A stretch of DNA of 64,000 nucleotides from Sanguibacter sp. HDW7 (GTDB lineage Bacteria; Actinomycetota; Actinomycetes; Actinomycetales; Cellulomonadaceae). The translations under genes were made by a program, and so were the position numbers. Below the pieces are notes generated by a model. That model was not told where the DNA came from. It saw nothing but the letters and a program-made list of their open reading frames with translations, and ran no database searches. Shown piece after piece: positions 59,401 through 64,000 of the stretch. Every line of letters begins with the position of its first letter. Positions within the stretch are counted from its first letter, which is position 1. The stretch lies in contig NZ_CP049862.1 in the NCBI RefSeq assembly GCF_011300875.1, positions 744,001-808,000 on the forward strand, written 5' to 3'.

Positions 59401-60746
59401 ACACCCAGGCGCTCGACCTGCTCCGCCTGCGGTACTCGACGTCGCTCCTGCGCCTCGGATCCGCGGACCTCATCAAGCAGAAGGTCACGTTCCCGGGATC
59501 CGGTGCGGACGCTGTGCCCGGCCTGCTGCTCATGCAGGTCGACGACAAGGTCGGCACGGACGTCGACACGGCGCTCGACGGCGCGCTCGTCGCGTTCAAC
59601 GCGTCGCCCGAGCCGATCACGACGACGGTCGCGTCCCTCAAGGGCCGGACTTTCACGCTCTCGCCGATCCAGGCGAAGGGTACGGACGCCGTGGTCAAGA
59701 GCACGCGGTTCGACGCCCGCACGGGCACCGTGACGATCCCGGCACGCACCGTCGCGCTCCTCGTCGAGAAGCACTCGACGACCGAGCCGACGACCCCGCC
59801 CGCGACGGAGGAGCCGACGGAGACCCCGTCGACGTCGACGCCGACCGAGGAGCCGACGACCCCGGCCCCGACGACCCCTGCGGCCAAGCCGTCGACGACG
59901 CGCCTGTCGCCGACGACCCTCACGACGACGCTCGGCTCGCGGGCCGTGTGGACCGTGCGGGTGGCCTCGGCCGGCCGCGAGGACGGCGGCACGGTGACGC
60001 TGCGCTCGGGCACCCGGGTGCTCGGGTCCGCCAAGGTGACCAAGGGCGTCGCGAAGGTCCGGCTCTCGAAGGCGGCGGTCGCACGCGTCGGACGGACGTC
60101 GGTCGTCGCGAGCTTCTCCGGCACGACGACGGCGGCCGCGTCGCGCTCCGCGACGGGCAGGCTCGTCGTCCAGCGCGCGAAGGCGCGTCTCAAGGTGACG
60201 GGCACGACCGTCCGTACCGGCGAGAAGGCCGTCCTCAATGTGAAGGTGAGTGCGCCGGCCGGTTCGACCGCCGGACGGGTCACCGTCTACGACGGCACGC
60301 GCCGGATCGCGTCGGCGCGCGTCGTCAAGGGCACCGCGAAGGTGGTGCTGCCGCGCTCCGCGTCCGCGAAGGTCGGCAAGAACCGCCTCACCGTCCGCTA
60401 CTCCGGCTCGACGACCGTCGCGAAGGCCTCGGCCCGGGCGACCCTCAAGGTCGTCAAGGCTCGGGCGCGGGTGAGCGTCTCGGCGCCCGACGCGCGCGTG
60501 CACCGCTCGGCGTACGTCACGGTGCGTGTGCGCGGCACGGAGCACGCCCGACCCGAGGGCCTGCTCACGGTGCGGCTCGACGGCAAGAAGATCGCGACCG
60601 TGCGCCTGACGGGCCGGACGGCCTCGACGTCGCTCCGCGTGCGTGTCGTGGCCTTCCGTCCCGGCGACCGCACGATCACGGTGACCTACGAGGGGTCGAA
60701 GCGGCTCGCCAAGGCGAGCGCGCGGACCACGATGACCGTCCGCTGA
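53463..60746 (+). CDS. Secreted amylopullulanase (two GH13 domains)
   Basis: A 2427-residue extracellular enzyme for alpha-1,4 and alpha-1,6 bonds of starch, glycogen or pullulan. A signal peptide (cleavage near residue 37, PALA-AEP) leads to an X25/SusE-like module (40-150) and an alpha-amylase GH13 domain (165-700) with DIIVNH, nucleophile D394 (GFRID), acid E426 (FGEV) and D496 (LGNHD). An Ig-like domain (705-800) and four more X25-like modules (808-1218) follow. The pullulanase part has a CBM48-like domain (about 1357) and a catalytic domain with YELHVRDFS, DVVYNH, D1691 (GFRFD), E1728 (YGEGWNFG) and D1867 (YVDAHDN). A Thr/Pro/Glu linker (2107-2145) leads to three Ig-like repeats; there is no sorting motif. 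GAAGGAG lies 8 nt before the ATG. Confidence 0.95.
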   Translation: MQERRPTRVGRQRTAAYLSTFALAASGIVAGAAPALAAEPEAYRLVGSLQSELGCTGDDGGDWLPACDAGALTQVADTTTWSLDAELPAGSYEFKVLAGDAWTAKAWGRAGSSAEGAANIRLTTGGDADFRFVFDTATGRVQVVPTGTTVIPATDADAPRPVRQAGSDEQFYFVLTDRFANGDTSNDLGGIAGDRSANGFDPSDKAYYHGGDIAGLRSKLDYIEGLGTTALWLTPSFKNRAVQGTGADQSAGYHGYWITDFTQIDPHLGTNEDLDALVDEAHARGIKVYFDIIVNHTADIIDYEEGVYTYRPTPGEPYTPFIPVGLEDAKVPAWLNDTSLYNNRGNSTWQGESAVLGDFDGLDDLDTKKPEVVQGFIDIYEKWATSGIDGFRIDTAKHVDFSFWEQWTTAIKAATADNPDFFMFGEVYDADPVKLSPYLRDSDMDAVLDFTFQDAAAVFAQGGKASNLTTLFGGDDRYTTATKNAHSLPTFLGNHDMGRIGYFVKDKDDAEKRSELAHSLMYLTRGQPVVYYGDEQGFVGAAGDGKDKNARQSLFASQVTEFTTQKLLDGTTAGAVDRYDTDAALYTHIAGLSKLRADHRALSAGAQIEQSADSNAGIYAFSRVDEKASAPQEYVVAVNNATTEQSATFTALTPDATFEGLYGTDASVTSASDGTVTVTVPALSAVVLRATSPLVADDAPVVPVFTSPVAGGGVRDEGAISVDLGTARYAETTFWARLAGADDWTLLGTDDTTTPRIYLDTDGYAQGSLLELRAVARDAAGNLTQTVMTAVVGDDHGLGYAEGSDASQRLTIPGSHGTEIGGCADWTLGCESMALTKQSDGTFQGTFDIPAGTYEFKFAFGTEWGNDYGPGGSQAGQKNYSYVHAGGPVTFFFDPVTKLGAYTAEGRVLTVAGDFQTQLGCAAAWSDACLGGQLELREDGTYRYVLDGLTPGSYELKVIENLDWSTSFGTSAGGNVAFEITAENPAAVVTLDPTTNVVTVETGAAPQEGPEPQRDITVNIAGSLNSEMGCAGDWSADCADAVLTQQVGSVFSQTFTLPAGSYEYKVTIDGSWDENYGTDRTVGSGNIPLVLAKETAVTFVYDDASHFVDAIYAGGPSRIAVVAGTIQDQLGCAGVWDPKCLGSWLQNHDRGGEVYVLQTNRLKKGSYSAKAALDLGWAEAYPGSDLSFTVPKDYATMNFRLDLSTGEFTAAADTSVAGEGARASWLDERTLAVPASAAAGATWTLRSSADGGMTASKTGVSAPEGTDAFTLTALSSGLPAALRAAYPHLATYAALELPAGVDRAAVEAALQGQLLLSAEKDGAVAYATGVQLAGVLDDVYAAALDRDLGATFAAGVPTLTLWAPTARSVTTQVWLDGAGTATGEMTEVAATRQADGTWVTQGTAAWKGKAFRYDVEVYVPTTGKVEHNLVTDPYSVALTLNSTHSVLVDLADAAFRPAAWTSATSPTIARPVDRSIYELHVRDFSMTDTSVPEAQRGTYLAFAGEGNGVKHLRKLAAAGLNTVHLLPSFDIATIEEDRTKQKTTADLSGFGPASEEQQAAVTAIKDEDGFNWGYDPMHWTAPEGSYATTGNQDGGKRVAEYRTMVGALHANGLQVVQDVVYNHTAASGQDPKSVLDRVVPGYYQRLSATGGVENSTCCSNVATENAFAQKLMVDSVVTWATQYKIDGFRFDLMGHHSKANMLAVRAALDALTVAKDGVDGSKIYLYGEGWNFGEVANNARFEQATQGQLNGTGIGTFSDRLRDAVHGGSPVDGGSTFVQGFGTGLGTDPNGGKRGDGGTNTGAADEVADLRHQTDLVRLGLAGNLADYTFATSAGTAQRGDELDYRGAPAGYASQPDEVVTYVDAHDNETLFDILTLKLPTDTSMADRVRMNTLSLATTTLAQTPTFWHAGTDLLRSKSLDRDSYNSGDHFNAVDWTGQSNNFGVGLPPEEKNGEKWSIMTPLLSDPALKPSAADIATANTQALDLLRLRYSTSLLRLGSADLIKQKVTFPGSGADAVPGLLLMQVDDKVGTDVDTALDGALVAFNASPEPITTTVASLKGRTFTLSPIQAKGTDAVVKSTRFDARTGTVTIPARTVALLVEKHSTTEPTTPPATEEPTETPSTSTPTEEPTTPAPTTPAAKPSTTRLSPTTLTTTLGSRAVWTVRVASAGREDGGTVTLRSGTRVLGSAKVTKGVAKVRLSKAAVARVGRTSVVASFSGTTTAAASRSATGRLVVQRAKARLKVTGTTVRTGEKAVLNVKVSAPAGSTAGRVTVYDGTRRIASARVVKGTAKVVLPRSASAKVGKNRLTVRYSGSTTVAKASARATLKVVKARARVSVSAPDARVHRSAYVTVRVRGTEHARPEGLLTVRLDGKKIATVRLTGRTASTSLRVRVVAFRPGDRTITVTYEGSKRLAKASARTTMTVR

Positions 60747-60758
60747 TCCCGCACGGCG

Positions 60759-60809
60759 GTACGGCACAGGGCGCGTCCTCCTTCCCGGAGGGCGCGCCCT
60801 GCGCCGTAC
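60759..60809 (+). terminator. Terminator of the amylopullulanase gene
   Basis: A 23-bp stem with two G-U-type mismatches (arms 60759-60781 and 60787-60809, starting GTACGGCACAGGG), 12 nt after the stop. Confidence 0.85.
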
Positions 60810-61038
60810 GCTGACGGTTCTCCGTGCGGGCGACCTCGTGGCTGGGCCGTGCGTGATGGCAGAGAACCGCTTCCGGGGGAGTGGTTCTCTGGGTGCCTGC
60901 GCGGCTGGGCAGTGCGTCTCGACCAAGAGCCCGCCGCGCAGTGCTCACCGCGCAGAGCTCGTCTGGCAGAGCTCGTCGGGCAGGGACCGTCGGGCAGTGC
61001 CGACGCCGCTGCACCGCACCCACCCCTGCCCGCGCAAC
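60810..61038. other. Convergent intergenic region without a gene
   Basis: About 230 nt between two terminators. It holds one hairpin, AGAGAACC (60861-60868) with GGTTCTCT (60883-60890), and a short direct repeat GCAGAGCTCGTC / GCAGAGCTCGTC near 60952-60978. I see no coding sequence or promoter that I can support. Confidence 0.5.
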
Positions 61039-61080
61039 GACGCAGGGTGCGACCTCCCCCCGGGGGTCGCACCCTGCGTC
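61039..61080 (-). terminator. Terminator of the malEFG operon
   Basis: A perfect 16-bp stem GACGCAGGGTGCGACC (61039-61054) with its complement (61065-61080); the interior C/G run extends it. It lies 14 nt beyond the malG stop on the minus strand. Confidence 0.88.
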
Positions 61081-61094
61081 TGTCCGTGCGCGGA

Positions 61095-61976
61095 TCAGCC
61101 CTTGACGGACCCGCTCATGAGACCGCCGACGAAGTACTTGCCGAGCAGGATGTAGACGACGAGCGTCGGGAGCGACGCGAGGAGCGCTCCGGACATCGAG
61201 ACGCCGTAGTTCTGCAGCAGCGCGCCGTTGGCGAGGTTGTTGAGCGCGAGCGTCACGGGGCCGTTCTGGCTCGAGGAGAAGAACACGGCGAAGAGGAAGT
61301 CGTTCCACGCCGACGTGAACTGCCAGATGAGCACGACGACGAAGCTGGGGATCGACAGCGGCAGGACGACGGACCCGTAGGTGCGCAGCATGCCGGCACC
61401 GTCGATGCGGGCGGCCTCGATGAGCTCGTTCGGCACCGACTGGTAGTAGTTGCGGAAGATGAGCGTCGTGATCGGCAGGCCGTAGACGACGTGCAGGAGG
61501 ATGAGCGACGGGATGCCCGAGGGGATGCCGAGGTCGATGACGAGCTGCGAGAGCGGGATCATCACGGCCTGGTACGGGATGAACATGCCGAAGAGGATGA
61601 GCGTGAAGACGAGGTCGGCGCCGCGGAACCGCCAGCGGGACAGGACGAACCCGTTCATCGACCCGAGGAACGACGAGATGAGAGCGGCGGGCACGACCAT
61701 CTGCAGGGTGCGGAGGATCGCGGGGGACAGCGTGTCCCATGCGAGCTTCCAGTTGTCGAGCGTCCACTCCTGCGGCAGGTTCCACGCGCGCGACGGTGCA
61801 GCGTCGCCCGAGCCCTTGAAGCTCGTGACGAGCAGGACGTAGACGGGGATGAGCACGAGGAGGAGGAAGAAGAGCAGGAGCGCGTAGCGGGCGGTGCGCC
61901 CGACGGAGAAGCGGGCGCGGGGTGCGGCAGGCGTGGCCTTGCGCTCGAGGGCCCCGGTGAGGGTCGTGGCGGTCAT
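61095..61976 (-). CDS. Carbohydrate ABC transporter permease, MalG type
   Basis: A 293-residue inner permease of a CUT1 sugar importer. Six helices are visible, and the cytoplasmic EAA loop that docks the ATPase reads EAARIDGAGMLRTYGSVVLP. The N-terminal first helix is ALLLFFLLLVLIPVYVLLV. Its ATG overlaps the stop of the MalF-type gene by 4 nt (61973-61976). No ATPase gene lies in the operon part seen; actinobacterial CUT1 importers commonly share a distant MsiK ATPase. The convergent amylopullulanase suggests maltodextrins or isomaltose-type products as cargo (inference). Confidence 0.93.
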   Translation of the reverse strand: MTATTLTGALERKATPAAPRARFSVGRTARYALLLFFLLLVLIPVYVLLVTSFKGSGDAAPSRAWNLPQEWTLDNWKLAWDTLSPAILRTLQMVVPAALISSFLGSMNGFVLSRWRFRGADLVFTLILFGMFIPYQAVMIPLSQLVIDLGIPSGIPSLILLHVVYGLPITTLIFRNYYQSVPNELIEAARIDGAGMLRTYGSVVLPLSIPSFVVVLIWQFTSAWNDFLFAVFFSSSQNGPVTLALNNLANGALLQNYGVSMSGALLASLPTLVVYILLGKYFVGGLMSGSVKG

Positions 61977-62872
61977 CGTCGGCCTTCCCGGGCGAGGTGG
62001 ATGAGGTACGGGATGATGAGCACGGCGGCGATGACGAGCAGGATCGAGCCGACGGCGGCGGAGCTCGCGTAGTCGAAGCTCGCCTTGAGCTGGTACATGT
62101 CGATCGCGGGCACCTTGGTCTGGTAGTTCGCGGGCTTCGAGATCGCCATGATGAGGTCGAAGGCCTTGAGCGACATGTGACCGATGATGACCACGGCGGA
62201 CAGGGCGACGGGGCCGAGCTGCGGGAAGAGCACGTGGCGGTAGAGCTTCCACTCGGTCGCGCCGTCGACGCGCGCGGCCTCGCGCAGCTCCTCGGGGATG
62301 CCGCGGAAGCCGGCGAGGAACAGGGCCATGACGTAGCCCGAGAGCTGCCAGATCGCGGGGATGGCGATGGCCGCGATGCCGACGGAGTTGTTGTTCCACC
62401 AGTTGTTCTGGAGGAAGTCGAGCCCGACGATCTGGAAGAGCCGGTTGAGGCCGGACGCCTGCTCGCCCTGGTTGGAGTTGAGGAGCCAGCGCCACACGAC
62501 GCCCGAGGCGACGAACGAGACGGCCATGGGGAAGAGGTAGACCGAGCGGAAGAGGCCCTCGAGGCGCATGGGCCGGTCGAGGAGCCAGGCCCAGAGGAAC
62601 CCGAAGACCATGGTGCCGACGAGGAAGACGACGGTGTAGAGCAGGAGGTTCTTGAGGGAGTGCTGGAACGAGTCGGACTTCAGCAGCTCGATGTAGTTCG
62701 TGAGCCCGACGAACGAGGAGGGCTCGACGCCGGCCGCCTGGGCCGACGTGTGGTTGTCCGTCATGGACGTCTTGATGTTGACGGCGAGGAGGCCGTAGAC
62801 GAAGACGCTGAGGAGGACGAGCGTCGGTGAGATGAGCAGGATCGGTGGGAGCCACCGGTTGAGCGTGCGCAC
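61973..62872 (-). CDS. Carbohydrate ABC transporter permease, MalF type
   Basis: A 299-residue permease partner with six helices. Its EAA loop is EAARVDGATEWKLYRHVLFP. The N-terminal helix ILLISPTLVLLSVFVYGLLA is followed by an extracytoplasmic loop (SMTDNHTSAQAAGVEPSSFV) typical of MalF/MsmF permeases. GTG at 62872 is taken as start with GGAGG 9 nt upstream; the frame is open further but runs through the malE-malF spacer. It is translationally coupled to the MalG-type gene. Confidence 0.92.
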   Translation of the reverse strand: MRTLNRWLPPILLISPTLVLLSVFVYGLLAVNIKTSMTDNHTSAQAAGVEPSSFVGLTNYIELLKSDSFQHSLKNLLLYTVVFLVGTMVFGFLWAWLLDRPMRLEGLFRSVYLFPMAVSFVASGVVWRWLLNSNQGEQASGLNRLFQIVGLDFLQNNWWNNNSVGIAAIAIPAIWQLSGYVMALFLAGFRGIPEELREAARVDGATEWKLYRHVLFPQLGPVALSAVVIIGHMSLKAFDLIMAISKPANYQTKVPAIDMYQLKASFDYASSAAVGSILLVIAAVLIIPYLIHLAREGRR

Positions 62873-62945
62873 GAGCGTCGCCTCCGTGGTCGGGCTGGGT
62901 CGGCCTGGTGGGCCTGGCGGGGCAGGGTGGGCCTGGGGCAGCGGA

Positions 62946-62984
62946 ACGACGGGCGGGACGTGCGGTGCACGCCCCGCCCGTCGT
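62946..62984 (-). terminator. Hairpin between malE and malF
   Basis: Arms ACGACGGGCGGG (62946-62957) and CCCGCCCGTCGT (62973-62984), extended after a mismatch by CGTGC/GCACG, lie 4 nt past the malE stop. In-operon hairpins at this place let binding protein be made in excess over permeases, by partial termination or 3'-end protection. Confidence 0.7.
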
Positions 62985-62988
62985 GGGG

Positions 62989-64000
62989 TCAGCCCTTGGC
63001 CGCGGTGGCGAGCTCGGCCTGGAAACCGGCGAGGTCGGTCGCGCCGGTCGTGAACTTGCTCGTGGCCTCGGAGATCTTGTTGAGCCACGCGATGGGGGTC
63101 GCCGCGCCGTGGGCGAGGGACGAGACGATCTTGTCCTTGCCGAACGACGTGATGGCCGTCTGCTGGTACTCGGAGAAGTCCGAGGCCTTGGCGTCGGTGC
63201 GGGCGGGGATGGAGCCCTTGGCCTTGTTGAAGGCCGTCTGGCCGTCGAGCGAGCCGACGGTCTCGAGCCATGCCTTGGCGCCGTCCGGGTGCGGGGCGCC
63301 GACGGGGAGGGTGAAGGAGTCGGCGAGGAAGTCGAAGACGCCGTCCGTTCCGGGCACCGGGAAGTACGTGAAGTCGGTGCCGGCCTTCTTGCCAGCCTCC
63401 TCGAACGCGGCGACGGCCCAGTCGCCCATGACGTTGTACGCGGCCTGGCCGTCCATGACGAGCTGCGTGGCCTCGGGCCAGTCGAGACCGTCACGGTCGG
63501 TGTTCGTGTACGACATGAGCTTCTCGAACGTGCCGAGCGCGCCCGTCACCTCTGCGCCGTCCCATGCGGTCGTGCCGTCCCAGAGGCCGGAGTAGCCGTC
63601 GACGCCGAGCTCGGAGAGGAGGACGGTCTCGAGGAGGTGGACCTGGGTCCACGTCGTCGCGACGGAGAGCGCGGTCTTGCCGGACGCCTTGATCTTGTCC
63701 ATCGCGGCCATCCAGTCCGTGATGTTCGCGTAGGTGGCGGTCGCGTCGAGGCCGGCGCCGGTGACGACGGCGGGGTTGGCCCAGACGACGTTGGCGCGGT
63801 GGATGTTCGACGGGATCGAGTAGATCTTTCCGTCGACCGTGAGGCGGTTGACGAGGTCGGCGGGGAACGCGTCGCGGAGCTTGAACTCGTCGTAGAGGTT
63901 CGAGACGTCCTGGAGCTGGCCGGCCTTGATGTAGTCGGTGAGCTCGGCGCCCGCGTGGGCCTGGAACGTGTCCGGCGGGTTCTTTTGCTGGAGGCGGGTC
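62989..64000 (-). CDS. Extracellular sugar-binding protein, MalE type, 5' end missing
   Basis: The C-terminal 337 residues of a family 1 solute-binding protein, cut by the window edge. No signal peptide is in view. The visible part begins TRLQQKNPPDTFQAHAGAEL and includes LTDYIKAGQLQDVSNLYDEF, GKIYSIPSNIHRANVVWANP, QAAYNVMGDWAV and PARTDAKASDFSEYQQTAI. It lies upstream of the MalF- and MalG-type permease genes, so it should capture the oligosaccharides they import. The sequence is closest to actinobacterial CUT1 binding proteins for glucose or maltodextrin-like sugars; the ligand is not certain. Confidence 0.93.
   Translation of the reverse strand, partial: TRLQQKNPPDTFQAHAGAELTDYIKAGQLQDVSNLYDEFKLRDAFPADLVNRLTVDGKIYSIPSNIHRANVVWANPAVVTGAGLDATATYANITDWMAAMDKIKASGKTALSVATTWTQVHLLETVLLSELGVDGYSGLWDGTTAWDGAEVTGALGTFEKLMSYTNTDRDGLDWPEATQLVMDGQAAYNVMGDWAVAAFEEAGKKAGTDFTYFPVPGTDGVFDFLADSFTLPVGAPHPDGAKAWLETVGSLDGQTAFNKAKGSIPARTDAKASDFSEYQQTAITSFGKDKIVSSLAHGAATPIAWLNKISEATSKFTTGATDLAGFQAELATAAKG

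Noticed and set aside
53613-60926. A very long open frame antisense to the amylopullulanase gene
   Set aside because: Third-position GC bias keeps antisense frames open. Its product is Arg/Asp/Glu/Val-rich with no motifs, while the plus strand has full catalytic signatures.

Overview
The window is very GC-rich (third codon positions almost all G or C), uses many GTG starts, and carries the actinobacterial gene order sucC-sucD...DUF6350-purN...purH...DUF3017...mdh. It also has PspC-type envelope-stress genes, GuaB3 and DUF3817. Together these point to a Micrococcales actinomycete, probably near Cellulomonas, Sanguibacter or Oerskovia. It reads as ordinary chromosome. I saw no phage, insertion sequence, integrase, CRISPR array, tRNA or rRNA.

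Layout. 1-2935: glyoxylate shunt (aceA, cut by the window edge, and aceB). 3002-9836: membrane protein, Zn deaminase, GuaB3, lipoprotein, succinate-semialdehyde dehydrogenase and two small membrane proteins. 9857-13424: ackA and pta on the minus strand. 13597-21208: SURF1, a heterodimeric ABC exporter with one dead ATPase half, DUF3817, guaA and a two-TM protein. 21227-25453: a divergent PspC/LiaF-like pair facing a PspC-histidine kinase and response regulator. 25532-31056: small membrane proteins, pcrA and an Old-Yellow-Enzyme-type oxidoreductase. 31339-33360: an acyltransferase-3/SGNH protein. 33423-53220: sucCD, a second ABC pair, DUF6350, purN, a hypothetical gene, ferritin, epimerase and TetR, a ZTP riboswitch with purH, a reductase, DUF3017, aquaporin, icd and mdh. 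53296-64000: a 2427-residue secreted amylopullulanase, convergent with a maltodextrin-type ABC importer (malG, malF and partial malE).

The genes form a central-carbon block (glyoxylate shunt, TCA steps, acetate overflow), purine synthesis (guaA, guaB3, purN, purH) and a starch-use module in which the amylopullulanase would feed the MalEFG importer. Regulatory sequence is rich. The palindrome GGGAC-N4-GTCCC, which resembles DosR/DevR boxes, lies upstream of pta-ackA, sucCD and the second ABC pair. A TCTyGA-N2-TCrAGA palindrome precedes both icd and sucC. Four GAGCrrTGCTC repeats fill the epimerase/TetR intergenic region. Many genes have a -10 hexamer 6-9 nt before the start codon, which implies leaderless mRNAs.

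The most unusual content is two families of long intergenic hairpins. Family A has arms CGACTCGTAG / CTACGAGTCG and six copies. Family B has arms CTCGATAGCCGATCC / GGATCGCCTATCGAG and four copies in a row. They sit at 3' ends of genes, and most lie where the ancestral sucCD-purNH-mdh cluster has been opened by other genes.
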